Assembly (NCBI GenBank): GCA_002365865.1
Contig: DFAQ01000014.1
Coordinates: 1-31,995, forward strand
Source: Pelotomaculum sp. UBA3102
GTDB taxonomy: Bacteria; Bacillota; Desulfotomaculia; Desulfotomaculales; Pelotomaculaceae
Direction: 5' to 3'
DNA: 31,995 bases
The position numbers were made by a program, and so were the translations under genes. The notes beneath the pieces were generated by a model. The model did no database searches. It saw only the letters and a list, made by a program, of their open reading frames with translations, and was not told where the DNA came from. This document shows, piece after piece, positions 8,032 to 16,204 of the stretch (positions within the stretch are counted from its first letter, which is position 1; each line of letters opens with the position of its first letter).

Positions 8032-10335
8032 TTGGTTATGGGAATTTACGCTTGTAATTATTCCGGCAAAAAAGGATCCCTTTCAGTTAAAGATATAAAG
8101 CCGGGAGCTGAAGTTATGCCCGATAGATGTAAAAATGAGGATATTGTGGCTTCTTTAAATGATTTATTTGAAAAAATAAAAGCGTATAATTCCAGTATGA
8201 ATTTATCCACTATCTCTGCGGCCTTTGATTATGCCCAAAAGGCGCACCGGAAGCAGAAACGGTTTTCAGGGGAACCTTTTATTGTACATCCCCTGGAAGT
8301 GACCAAAATACTGGCCGGTCTGGAACTGGACCAGGAGACTTTAGTAGCCGGGTTGCTGCATGATGTGGTTGAAGATACCGGAACAACCCTAAAAGATATT
8401 GAAGAACGTTTCGGAAGCGAAGTAACCCTCCTGGTAAACGGTGTGACTAAACTTAGCCGGATTGAGTACAAGTCAAAAGAAGATCTTCAGGCGGAAAACT
8501 TGCGCAAAATGTTTTTGGCTATGGCCAAAGATATTCGGGTTATCTTGATCAAACTGGCTGACCGCCTGCACAATTTGCGTACGTTAAAATACCATCCCGA
8601 GCCGAAACAAGTGGAAATCGCAGAAGAAACTTTGGAGATATTTGCCCCGCTGGCGCATCGCCTGGGTATTTACAGAATAAAGTGGGAATTGGAGGACCTG
8701 TCTTTTCGCTTCCGGGAACCGGACAAATATTTCGAGTTGGTAGAAAAAATTGCCATAACCCGTAGAAAGCGTGAAGAATATATCCGTTCAGTGGTTTCGA
8801 TTCTGAACGGAAAACTGGCCGCTATGGGAATTGAGGCCGCTATTGAAGGCCGTCCCAAGCACCTGTACAGTATTTATGAAAAAATGATCGAACAGCAAAA
8901 AAACCTTGACGAGATTTTTGATGTGTTGGCTGTACGCTGTTTGGTTGAAACAGTCCGGGACTGTTACGCGACCCTGGGTATAGTCCATACCATGTGGACG
9001 CCGATCCCGGGTCGTTTTAAGGATTTCATAGCCATGCCTAAATCAAATATGTACCAGTCCCTGCATACTACCGTGGTCGGACCTAAGGGGGAACCGTTGG
9101 AGGTGCAAATACGTACCTGGGATATGCACCGGACTGCCGAATATGGGATTGCAGCCCACTGGCGTTACAAGGAAGGCGGCAAGGGAGACAGCGAGTTTGA
9201 TAAAAAACTTGCCTGGCTGCGGCAACTCTTAGAATGGCAGCATGACTTACGGGATGCCCGCGAGTTCATGGAAAGTCTGAAAATAGATCTTTTTGCAGAT
9301 GTCGTTTTTGTTTTTTCACCAAAAGGTGACGTGCTCGAACTGCCGGCAGGATCGGTACCGCTGGACTTTGCCTACCGGATACACACCGATGTAGGACACA
9401 GCTGTGTTGGTGCCAAGGCAAACAACCGGATTGTACCCCTGGAATACAAATTGAAAAACGGGGATATTGTCGAAATCCTGACTTTAAAGCATAGCGGTCC
9501 AAGCCGGGACTGGCTCGGTATAGCTAAAACTTCTCATGCTAAAACTAAAATCAGACAGTGGTTTAAGAAGGAGCAGCGGGAAGAAAATATTATTAAGGGT
9601 AAGGAAAACTTTGAACGGGAAGCAAGAAAACAAGGAATAGAAATTGAATTAATTAAAGGGGACCGGTTGGTCGAAGTCGGAAAAAAATTCAGTATATTTA
9701 CCCTTGACGACCTTTACGCCGCTGTCGGGGACGGAGCGCTTACCGCTAACAGTATCCTGACCAAACTCAAGCTGGAAGAAGCCAAAACAGAGAAAAAGGG
9801 TTCACTTGTTGAAGAAGTTCTGGCTGTAAAAACTGAATTCAAGCCGTCGGCGGAATGGGGCAGGCCTACCCGGGGGATCCGGGTAAAGGGTGCTGAGAAT
9901 TTATTGATTAGACTGGCTCACTGCTGCAACCCCGTACCCGGCGATCCGATCGTCGGATATATAACCAGGGGCCGCGGAGTATCCATACACCGTGCCGATT
10001 GCAGGAATATAGTCTCCTATCAGAATGACGAAAGCGAAAGGCTGGTGGAAGTGGCCTGGGACAGGGAATTTAAGGAACCCTTTCAGGTTAAGCTGGAAAT
10101 AAACGGTATGGACCGGGCCGGTCTTTTGAGTGAAGTAATGGCCGTCCTGTCAGAAATGAAGATCAGTGCCAACTGGGTAAATGCCCGCGGCAAGAAAGAC
10201 CACGGGGCGGTAATAGGGTTGGTAATTGAGGTTAAAGGGTTGGAACAGCTGGAACATATCACGAATAGGCTCAGACAGATTAAGGATGTTTATCGTGTGA
10301 GGCGGGTCAGTTTCAGCGGCCAGACATTGAATTAG
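8032..10335 (+). CDS. rel: Bifunctional (p)ppGpp synthetase/hydrolase (Rel)
   Basis: Makes and degrades the stringent-response alarmone. The order is an HD hydrolase domain with intact HDVVED (H110, D111), a synthetase domain with GRFKDFIAMPKSNMYQSLHT near residues 325-345 and the VQIRT/AEYGIAAHW stretch, a TGS domain near 420-480 (VFVFSPKGDVLELPAG), a zinc-finger/conserved-cysteine region with HCCNPVPGD, and a C-terminal ACT domain. Both activities appear intact. The RFKD form of the synthetase motif is typical of bifunctional Rel. Start is TTG 8032 after AAGGA; ATG 8038 and ATG 8116 are in-frame alternatives and the first 28 residues resemble no family N-terminus. It lies in a cluster with apt and dtd. 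Confidence 0.95.
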   Translation: MVMGIYACNYSGKKGSLSVKDIKPGAEVMPDRCKNEDIVASLNDLFEKIKAYNSSMNLSTISAAFDYAQKAHRKQKRFSGEPFIVHPLEVTKILAGLELDQETLVAGLLHDVVEDTGTTLKDIEERFGSEVTLLVNGVTKLSRIEYKSKEDLQAENLRKMFLAMAKDIRVILIKLADRLHNLRTLKYHPEPKQVEIAEETLEIFAPLAHRLGIYRIKWELEDLSFRFREPDKYFELVEKIAITRRKREEYIRSVVSILNGKLAAMGIEAAIEGRPKHLYSIYEKMIEQQKNLDEIFDVLAVRCLVETVRDCYATLGIVHTMWTPIPGRFKDFIAMPKSNMYQSLHTTVVGPKGEPLEVQIRTWDMHRTAEYGIAAHWRYKEGGKGDSEFDKKLAWLRQLLEWQHDLRDAREFMESLKIDLFADVVFVFSPKGDVLELPAGSVPLDFAYRIHTDVGHSCVGAKANNRIVPLEYKLKNGDIVEILTLKHSGPSRDWLGIAKTSHAKTKIRQWFKKEQREENIIKGKENFEREARKQGIEIELIKGDRLVEVGKKFSIFTLDDLYAAVGDGALTANSILTKLKLEEAKTEKKGSLVEEVLAVKTEFKPSAEWGRPTRGIRVKGAENLLIRLAHCCNPVPGDPIVGYITRGRGVSIHRADCRNIVSYQNDESERLVEVAWDREFKEPFQVKLEINGMDRAGLLSEVMAVLSEMKISANWVNARGKKDHGAVIGLVIEVKGLEQLEHITNRLRQIKDVYRVRRVSFSGQTLN

Positions 10336-10360
10336 CAGGCAGATCCGGGGGTTGAATATT

Positions 10361-10810
10361 TTGCGGGCAGTTGTGCAAAGGGCAGCCGCAAGTTCGGTAA
10401 CCGTAGGAGACAGATTGGTTGGCGAGATAAGCTGCGGCCTGGTAGTGTTTTTGGGTGTGGGTCGCGGAGATACTGTAGACGATGCCGGGTACCTGGCCGG
10501 CAAGGTGGCGAATTTAAGGATATTTGAAGATGAGCAGGGAAAGATGAATCTTTCGGTCCTCGATACTTGCGGAGCGGTGCTGGCAGTGTCGCAGTTTACT
10601 CTTTACGGGGACTGCCGGAAAGGAAGGCGGCCGGGGTTTTCAGAAGCCTCATCGCCTGAAGAGGCCCGCGGATTGTATGACGAGTTTATAAAAAAGCTAA
10701 AAGATATGGGTATCAGGGTATCTACCGGTTGTTTCCGGGAGCATATGCAAGTAAAAATAATAAATGACGGTCCCGTGACTTTTTTACTCGACAGTAGAAG
10801 GAATTTTTAA
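10361..10810 (+). CDS. dtd: D-aminoacyl-tRNA deacylase
   Basis: Hydrolyses D-amino acids (and glycine) wrongly attached to tRNA. The family signatures SQFTLYGDCRKGRRPGF and the C-terminal NDGPVTFLLDS are present. TTG 10361 gives the family-typical start MRAVVQR and 149-150 residues, with GGGGG (10347-10351) 9 bases upstream. The earlier TTG at 10352 would touch that site directly. It lies 25 bases after rel and 17 bases before the metallo-hydrolase, apparently in one transcript. Confidence 0.93.
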   Translation: MRAVVQRAAASSVTVGDRLVGEISCGLVVFLGVGRGDTVDDAGYLAGKVANLRIFEDEQGKMNLSVLDTCGAVLAVSQFTLYGDCRKGRRPGFSEASSPEEARGLYDEFIKKLKDMGIRVSTGCFREHMQVKIINDGPVTFLLDSRRNF

Positions 10811-10827
10811 GAATGGAGGTAATGTGA

Positions 10828-11451
10828 GTGATTTTAGAAAGGTTACCTGTGGGTCCGATGGAATCAAACTGTTATATCATCGGGTGTAAGAAAACAAAAG
10901 CAGGTGCCGTGGTTGACCCCGGTGCGGACGCGGAAAAAATTTTAAAAAGGGTAGAGACATTGGGTTTGAAGATAAATTACATTATTCTTACCCATGGCCA
11001 TGTTGATCATATTGGTGCCCTCGGAGAAGTACAACAGGCCACCGGTGCCAAGGTGTTAATTCACGCCGAAGATGCCGATATGCTTACTGAATCTCGGAAG
11101 AACCTTTCTTTTTATGTGGGTCCGACAATTAACTTTAAAGAAGCGGACCGCGTCTTACAAGAGGGCGATATAATTGAAATAGGGAACATCAAAGTTGAAG
11201 TGCTTCATACCCCCGGGCATACCAGGGGCGGTATCTGCCTGAAGTGCAGTCCGGAAGTGGTTATCACCGGAGATACTCTTTTCGCCGGGTCAGTGGGCCG
11301 GTCGGATTTTCCGGGTGGAAGTCATAAACAGCTTATTGCTTCTATAAAGAACAAACTGATGAATTTTCCTCCCCAAACCAGGGTTTGTCCGGGGCACGGC
11401 CCGGAAACGACCATTAAGGAAGAGGAGATGTATAATCCTTTTTTAAGGTAG
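10828..11451 (+). CDS. MBL-fold metallo-hydrolase (glyoxalase II-like)
   Basis: A 207-residue metallo-beta-lactamase-fold hydrolase. The metal-binding motif THGHVDH is at residues 55-61, with HTPGHTRGG, a GDTLF aspartate and the C-terminal CPGHGPET histidine all present, so a two-metal site can form. Size and motifs match the YqgX group of hydroxyacylglutathione-hydrolase-like proteins, which lack the C-terminal glutathione-binding domain of true glyoxalase II. The substrate is unknown. GTG 10828 follows GGAGGT with a 7-base gap. It is the last gene of the cluster that begins at recJ. Confidence 0.85.
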   Translation: MILERLPVGPMESNCYIIGCKKTKAGAVVDPGADAEKILKRVETLGLKINYIILTHGHVDHIGALGEVQQATGAKVLIHAEDADMLTESRKNLSFYVGPTINFKEADRVLQEGDIIEIGNIKVEVLHTPGHTRGGICLKCSPEVVITGDTLFAGSVGRSDFPGGSHKQLIASIKNKLMNFPPQTRVCPGHGPETTIKEEEMYNPFLR

Positions 11452-11500
11452 AAATGCGTTGGAAGAGTTTTTTATCTGAGAAAGATCGCATCCTCATAAA

Positions 11501-11529
11501 TTGACAAACAGTGGCAGGTTAATTACAAT
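11501..11529 (+). promoter_or_regulatory. Promoter of the hisS-aspS operon
   Basis: TTGACA (11501-11506) and TACAAT (11524-11529) are 17 bases apart. The predicted start near 11536 lies just upstream of the T-box stem I. Confidence 0.85.
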
Positions 11530-11545
11530 ATCCTTATATATGAAA

Positions 11546-11809
11546 GTGATGACCGGGGCGAGTAAATGTACTTAGCCTGCGTCAGGGAGGGAAGGCCGGT
11601 GACTGGAAGCCTTCCCGGCAGGCGGACGTTGAAAAACACCCGAGAGCGGCCCCCGAAAGTGTGATTAAGCATTAGTAGGCGGGCCCGGCAGCCTCCGTTA
11701 CAAGGTATGAAAGGGATAACTGAGGTTATCCGAAAAAGGGTGGCACCACGGATGAAAATCCGTCCCTGGCGATGCTTTTGAATGCATGCTCGGGGCGGTT
11801 CTGCTTTTT
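11546..11809 (+). promoter_or_regulatory. T-box leader of hisS-aspS, apparently reading tRNA-Asn
   Basis: Stem I has AGTA (11561-11564) opposite GAA (11631-11633). The helices AATGT/ACGTT and CGGG/CCCG (11554-11557 with 11639-11642) flank the specifier loop. The 3' strand reads GAA-A-AAC-A-CCCG. With the register that gives CTC in the leuS leader, the specifier is AAC (11635-11637, asparagine); CAC (11637-11639, histidine) overlaps it but would run into the helix. A conserved CCGTTA follows, stem III is GGATAAC/GTTATCC, and the antiterminator is AGGG-UGGCACC-ACGG (11738-11752) closed by CCGUCCCU. The UGGC bulge calls for a G73 discriminator, which tRNA-Asn and tRNA-Asp have and bacterial tRNA-His does not. 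It is canonical in length and parts. Confidence 0.88.
11760..11809 (+). terminator. T-box attenuator terminator before hisS
   Basis: CCGTCCC (11760-11766) pairs with GGGGCGG (11792-11798) and an inner GATGC/GCATG region extends the hairpin. A modest T run (11805-11809) follows. The left arm overlaps the 3' arm of the antiterminator, giving the usual switch. Confidence 0.8.
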
Positions 11810-11825
11810 GGAGGGGTGATTTTAT

Positions 11826-13091
11826 TTGCTGACCACGCGTCCCCGCGGTACCAACGATATTTTTTCCGGAGAGGTGGAAAAATGGCAGTGCCTCGAAAGG
11901 CACATGCACCGGATCTGCCGTGAATACGGTTATTCCGAGATCAGGACGCCCGTTTTTGAACATACTGAGCTGTTCATGCGCGGGGTGGGTGATATTACTG
12001 ATGTAGTGGAAAAAGAGATGTATACCTTTAGTGACCGGGGAAACCGCAGTATTACCTTGAGGCCGGAAAACACCGCACCGGTAGTAAGGGCTTTCCTGGA
12101 AAATAAACTGTATGCCCGGCCGCAGCCGGTAAAGCTGTACTATATCGGGCCGATGTTCCGTTATGACCGGCCCCAGTCCGGGCGCTTCCGCCAGTTTCAC
12201 CAGTTCGGGGTTGAAGTCTTCGGCACCCGGGACCCGGCAGTGGATGCCGAGGTTATAGCTATGGCCATGGATTTTTACGGGAGGCTGGGGTTAAAGAACC
12301 TGGAGTTGCAAATAAACAGTGTCGGGTGTTCCCGCTGCAGACCGGCATTGCGTCAAAAATTGCGGGATTTCTTTCATGAACGTCTGGAAGAGCTTTGTAA
12401 TCACTGCCGGGAACGGCTGAAAAAAAATCCGTTGCGCATTCTGGACTGTAAGGAGGACCGTTGCAGGAAAGCCGGAGTTGATGCGCCTGCTACAATTGAC
12501 TGTTTGTGTGCAGATTGTAACGGTCATTTTGAAACGGTTAAAAAATTTCTTGATGTATTGAACATTAGGTATACCGTGAATCATCGTCTGGTGCGCGGGC
12601 TGGACTATTATACCCACACCGCCTTTGAAATTACGGCTCCTGATATCGGTGCCCAAAGCTCCATCGGTGGTGGCGGTCGATATGACGCCTTGGTTGAAAC
12701 CTGTGGCGGGCCTCCCACACCGGGAGTCGGCTTTGCCCTGGGAATAGAAAGGATTCTTCTGGCCATGGAGCGCCAAGGAATAACCGGGGAGGAAAAATCC
12801 GGACCGGTAGTGTTTGTAGTGACGGCGGGACAGGCGCAAGCTGCTGTGGCTGCCTCCTTTAAAATGCTTTTTAAATTGCGTGCCGCAGGTATTCCGGCCG
12901 ACAAGGACTACTTAAGCCGCAGCATGAAAGCTCAAATGAAGTATGCCGGAAAAACCGGCGCCAGGTACGTTGTGATTACCGGGGAAGAAGAGCTGGAAAA
13001 AGGTATGGTCATGGTCCGGGATATGAATGCGGGGAAGCAGGAGACGGTGCCGGCCGGCGAGGTGGTAAAATACCTCGGGAGCAGGTGTTAA
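11826..13091 (+). CDS. hisS: Histidyl-tRNA synthetase
   Basis: Class II synthetase of 421 residues charging tRNA-His. The N-terminus RPRGTNDI, motif 2 with FRYDRPQSGRFRQFHQ, the histidine-binding RGLDYYTHTAFE and GGGGRYD, motif 3 (GVGFALGIERI) and a C-terminal anticodon-binding domain are all present. TTG 11826 follows GAGGGG with a normal gap. It lies directly after the T-box terminator and 82 bases before aspS, with no terminator between, so the two form one operon as in Bacillus. Confidence 0.96.
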   Translation: MLTTRPRGTNDIFSGEVEKWQCLERHMHRICREYGYSEIRTPVFEHTELFMRGVGDITDVVEKEMYTFSDRGNRSITLRPENTAPVVRAFLENKLYARPQPVKLYYIGPMFRYDRPQSGRFRQFHQFGVEVFGTRDPAVDAEVIAMAMDFYGRLGLKNLELQINSVGCSRCRPALRQKLRDFFHERLEELCNHCRERLKKNPLRILDCKEDRCRKAGVDAPATIDCLCADCNGHFETVKKFLDVLNIRYTVNHRLVRGLDYYTHTAFEITAPDIGAQSSIGGGGRYDALVETCGGPPTPGVGFALGIERILLAMERQGITGEEKSGPVVFVVTAGQAQAAVAASFKMLFKLRAAGIPADKDYLSRSMKAQMKYAGKTGARYVVITGEEELEKGMVMVRDMNAGKQETVPAGEVVKYLGSRC

Positions 13092-13173
13092 TGCTCTTGA
13101 AGGGTCGTGAATAATGAGAAAAACAGGCAGTCTTGCTATATAGCGGAAGAAATAACCGGGAGGGGCTTCAAAG

Positions 13174-14979
13174 ATGATTGAATCTATGAACGGGTTAAAA
13201 CGCACCCATTATTGCGGAGACTTGAGCATCAGGAATGCCGGCGACCAGGTGGTCTTAATGGGTTGGGTGCAGCGCCGGAGAGACCACGGCGGGTTGATTT
13301 TTATTGACCTGAGAGACAGGAGCGGGCTGGTGCAGGTGGTGGTCAGTCCTGACCTCCATAAAGATGCATTTCTGAAGGCAGAGGATGTGCGCAATGAATA
13401 TGTACTGGCCGTACAGGGCAAGGTTCGGGAGCGCCCGGAGGGTACTGAAAACCCAAATTTGGATACCGGGCAGGTAGAGGTACTGGCCGGCGAACTCAGA
13501 GTCTTAAACCGGGCTAAGACCCCGCCTTTTTATATTGAAGACGAAGTGGATGTGGACGAAAACCTGCGGCTGCGCTATCGCTATTTAGACCTGCGCCGCC
13601 CGGAAATGCAGGAAGCCATGATTTTACGTCACAAGGCAGCTAAGTCAGTGCGGAACTTTTTGGACGAACACGGTTTTTTAGAAATAGAAACGCCCGTACT
13701 TACCAAGAGCACACCGGAAGGAGCGCGGGATTTCCTGGTTCCCAGCCGGATAAGCCCCGGGAAATTTTATGCACTGCCCCAATCTCCTCAGCTGTTTAAA
13801 CAAATTTTAATGGTAGCGGGAATGGACAGGTATTATCAGATTGTACGCTGTTTCAGGGATGAGGATTTGCGGGCTGACCGCCAACCGGAATTCACTCAAA
13901 TTGATCTGGAAATGTCTTTTGTTGATGTGGATGATATTTTAGAGCTAATGGAAGATATGGTGGTGAGGCTGTTTCGGGAAACTACCGGCCGGGAAGTTTT
14001 ACGCCCGTTTTACAGGTTGTCCTACCGTGAAGCTATGGATCGCTTCGGCACCGACCGACCGGATACCCGCTTTGGAATGGAATTGAAAGATATATCCGAC
14101 CTTGCCGCCGGATGCGGGTTTAAGGTGTTCTCTTCTGCGGTAGCAGCCGGTGGACGGGTTAAAGGCATTAACGCCAAGGGATGCGGAGTATTCAGCCGGA
14201 AAGAGATCGATGAGCTGACAGCTTATGCAGCGGTCTATAAGGCCAAAGGATTGGCCTATTTTATAGTAACTGAAGACGGGGTAAAATCAGTTATTTCCAA
14301 GTTTTTCAGTGAACCGGAGCTGGCTGCTGTTTTGGACCGAATGGAAGCAGAACCGGGAGATTTACTGCTATTCGTCGCCGACAACCCGGTTGTAGTGGCC
14401 GATGCCCTGGGAATGCTGCGGCTGTACCTGGGTGAAAGACTGGGTTTGATACCGGAGAACACGTATAATTTTGTCTGGGTGGTTGACTTTCCGTTGCTGG
14501 AGTACAATAAAGAGGAAGGCCGTTATAATGTTATGCACCACCCGTTTACCGCGCCGAGGGAGAGTGACCTGGAGTTACTTGAGAACGACCCCGGAAAGGT
14601 GCAGGCCAAGGCTTACGACCTGATTTTAAACGGCGTGGAAATTGGAGGAGGCAGCATCAGGATCCACCGCAGGGAGATACAGGAGAAGATGTTTTCCGCT
14701 ATCGGTATCGGCTTGGAGGAAGCTGCGGATAAATTCGGGTTTATGTTGGAAGCTTTTGAATATGGAACTCCTCCTCACGGGGGAATTGCTTTTGGTTTTG
14801 ACCGGTTGATTATGTTGCTGGCCGGGAAAAAAACCATCAGGGATGTCATTGCTTTTCCCAAGACCCAGAGTGCCACCGATTTAATGAGCCGTGCCCCCGA
14901 TTTTGTGGAGAAAAAGCAACTGAAGGAGTTGCATATTAAAAGTACTTACTTAAAAAGCGATTTAAAAAGCAATACATAA
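13174..14979 (+). CDS. aspS: Aspartyl-tRNA synthetase, probably non-discriminating (Asp/Asn)
   Basis: Bacterial-type class II AspRS of 601 residues. It has an N-terminal OB anticodon-binding domain (10-120), the class II core with QSPQLFKQ, FRDEDLRADRQPEFTQID and the C-terminal GIAFGFDRL motif, and the GAD insertion domain near 290-420. RRRDHGG places histidine at residue 38 and RPEGT places glycine at residue 90. In characterised AspRS enzymes, His and Gly at these positions mark non-discriminating forms that also aspartylate tRNA-Asn, while E. coli AspRS has leucine at the first. If so, Asp-tRNA-Asn would be amidated by GatCAB, which is not in this window. ATG 13174 follows GGGAGGGG at 8 bases. 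Confidence 0.95.
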   Translation: MIESMNGLKRTHYCGDLSIRNAGDQVVLMGWVQRRRDHGGLIFIDLRDRSGLVQVVVSPDLHKDAFLKAEDVRNEYVLAVQGKVRERPEGTENPNLDTGQVEVLAGELRVLNRAKTPPFYIEDEVDVDENLRLRYRYLDLRRPEMQEAMILRHKAAKSVRNFLDEHGFLEIETPVLTKSTPEGARDFLVPSRISPGKFYALPQSPQLFKQILMVAGMDRYYQIVRCFRDEDLRADRQPEFTQIDLEMSFVDVDDILELMEDMVVRLFRETTGREVLRPFYRLSYREAMDRFGTDRPDTRFGMELKDISDLAAGCGFKVFSSAVAAGGRVKGINAKGCGVFSRKEIDELTAYAAVYKAKGLAYFIVTEDGVKSVISKFFSEPELAAVLDRMEAEPGDLLLFVADNPVVVADALGMLRLYLGERLGLIPENTYNFVWVVDFPLLEYNKEEGRYNVMHHPFTAPRESDLELLENDPGKVQAKAYDLILNGVEIGGGSIRIHRREIQEKMFSAIGIGLEEAADKFGFMLEAFEYGTPPHGGIAFGFDRLIMLLAGKKTIRDVIAFPKTQSATDLMSRAPDFVEKKQLKELHIKSTYLKSDLKSNT

Positions 14980-15030
14980 AAGAACCCTGCAAACGGAAAA
15001 ATAATCAGAAATATGGCTAAATTATGGCAC

Positions 15031-15059
15031 TTGTAAATAAACGTTGGCTATGGTAACAT
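15031..15059 (+). promoter_or_regulatory. Probable promoter of the 6S RNA gene
   Basis: TTGTAA (15031-15036) and TAACAT (15054-15059) with 17-base spacing. The predicted start near 15066-15070 coincides with the 5' strand of the 6S closing stem. Confidence 0.5.
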
Positions 15060-15069
15060 ATTGTTGTCA

Positions 15070-15260
15070 AGATTAAGCCCTGCTGTGTGCGTGAGCAACC
15101 TTGAAGTTTTGAGCCAACACCATTAAATAGGGAGCCTGGACTCTGAATATGGCTTGCATGCCTCTTCGGTTGGGGAAACATAAAATATTCAGGAGGGCAC
15201 CCACCTGTGAGAGCAGGTTCAAACTTTTGGGGGTCACGGCACGAGTGGGGTTTTTGTTGG
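15070..15260 (+). ncRNA. ssrS: 6S RNA
   Basis: A structured region of about 190 nt whose ends pair: AAGCCC and CGTGA at the 5' side meet TCACG and GGGGTTT at the 3' side, giving a long interrupted terminal stem around a large central region. The T-rich tail after 15250 fits the 3' end. Its place between aspS and tcdA is the same as that of a Bacillus subtilis 6S RNA. 6S RNA mimics an open promoter and sequesters the housekeeping RNA polymerase holoenzyme. No reading frame with a ribosome-binding site is seen here. The exact ends are estimates. Confidence 0.72.
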
Positions 15261-15271
15261 GTTTTAAAGAT

Positions 15272-15327
15272 AAGGGTTTTCAGTTTCAGGACCGTTTGGG
15301 GTCGGTGGCTGAAAACCTTTTATTTTA
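15272..15327 (+). terminator. Intrinsic terminator after the 6S RNA
   Basis: AAGGGTTTTCAG (15272-15283) pairs with CTGAAAACCTTT (15309-15320), with an inner GACC/GGTC helix, followed by TATTTTA. It separates the 6S transcript from tcdA. Confidence 0.75.
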
Positions 15328-15372
15328 GTATAGGAAAGTATGCTTTTTTAATTACAATGCTATGATGAAATG

Positions 15373-15413
15373 CCTTGGTGTTGAAGCTCGCTCAGAGAGC
15401 TTCAACACCAAGG
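15373..15413 (+). repeat. Perfect 17-bp inverted repeat, large hairpin without a T tract
   Basis: CCTTGGTGTTGAAGCTC (15373-15389) is exactly complementary to 15397-15413 around the 7-base loop GCTCAGA. The sequence after it is TCTAATAA, so it is not a standard terminator. A second small hairpin (TCGCCC/GGGCGA, 15423-15437) follows. It lies in the presumed 5' leader of tcdA. I see no second copy in this window. Confidence 0.8.
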
Positions 15414-15475
15414 TCTAATAAATCGCCCGAAGGGCGAATTTGTTCTTTAAATTAATATTTTCCGAGGTGAAGGTT

Positions 15476-16204
15476 ATGTCCGGGCGGTTTAACCGTACTG
15501 CCATGCTGATAGGCCGGGACGGTCTGAAAATACTGAGAATGAGCAAAGTAGCTGTTTTCGGACTGGGCGGAGTAGGGTCTTATGTGGTGGAAGGCCTTGC
15601 CAGAGCCGGTGTTGGAGAGTTTTGTCTTGTAGACCATGATATAGTAGATATTACCAATATTAACCGGCAGATTCACGCGCTGAGCGAGACAGTCGGCAGG
15701 TCGAAAACCGGACTGATGTCGGAACGGATAAGACAAATAAATCCCGGGGCGCAGGTTACTGCTTACCAAGAAAAATATTTGCCGGGTAAAAGTGAGCGGT
15801 TGATTCCTCCGGGACTTAGTTATCTGGTGGATGCCGTAGATGATGTTGAAGCAAAAGTAGACCTTATTGTCAGTGCCGTCAATATGGATATTCCGGTTAT
15901 TTCCGCCATGGGAGCCGGTAACAGGCTTGACCCCTGTAAATTTATCGTGGCCGATATATTTCAGACTTCTACCTGCCCCCTGGCCAGGGCCGTGCGCAAA
16001 AAACTCAGAGCCGCCGGTATCAGGAAGGGAATAAAAGTTGTTTACTCAACGGAAAGTCCGTTAAAGGTCGAAAGGCTTTTTAAAACTGATCATGTCCGTT
16101 TGCCCGGACCGAGCGGCACGGGAAGCATCTCTTTTGTACCATCAGTAGCCGGGCTGATCATCGCCGGTGAGGTGGTTAAAGATTTATTGTCTCAAATGCC
16201 ATAA
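15476..16204 (+). CDS. tcdA: tRNA threonylcarbamoyladenosine dehydratase (ThiF/E1-like)
   Basis: An E1-like adenylating protein of 243 residues. The nucleotide-binding GLGGVGS is at residues 29-35, followed by LVDHDIVDITNINRQIHA and SKTGLMSERIRQINP, the classic ThiF/MoeB/TcdA core. It lacks the zinc CxxC pairs of MoeB/ThiF, which fits TcdA (YrvM), the enzyme that cyclises t6A37 in ANN-reading tRNAs to ct6A. ATG 15476 is chosen because GAGGTGAAGG lies just upstream and SGRFNRT is the family N-terminus; an in-frame TTG at 15440 has no ribosome-binding site. The neighbourhood aspS-6S-tcdA matches Bacillus. No terminator with a good T run follows. Confidence 0.9.
   Translation: MSGRFNRTAMLIGRDGLKILRMSKVAVFGLGGVGSYVVEGLARAGVGEFCLVDHDIVDITNINRQIHALSETVGRSKTGLMSERIRQINPGAQVTAYQEKYLPGKSERLIPPGLSYLVDAVDDVEAKVDLIVSAVNMDIPVISAMGAGNRLDPCKFIVADIFQTSTCPLARAVRKKLRAAGIRKGIKVVYSTESPLKVERLFKTDHVRLPGPSGTGSISFVPSVAGLIIAGEVVKDLLSQMP

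Noticed and set aside
11637..11639. CAC as a histidine specifier in the hisS leader
   Set aside because: It would take one base of the CCCG helix, is two bases out of register with the leuS leader, and the UGGC bulge does not match the C73 of tRNA-His. Kept only as a possible dual reading.
15421..15440. GGGCGAATT next to a GC hairpin, which resembles cloning-vector flanks
   Set aside because: The match is only a few bases, lacks the full EcoRI-type flank, and the sequence continues naturally into the tcdA leader.
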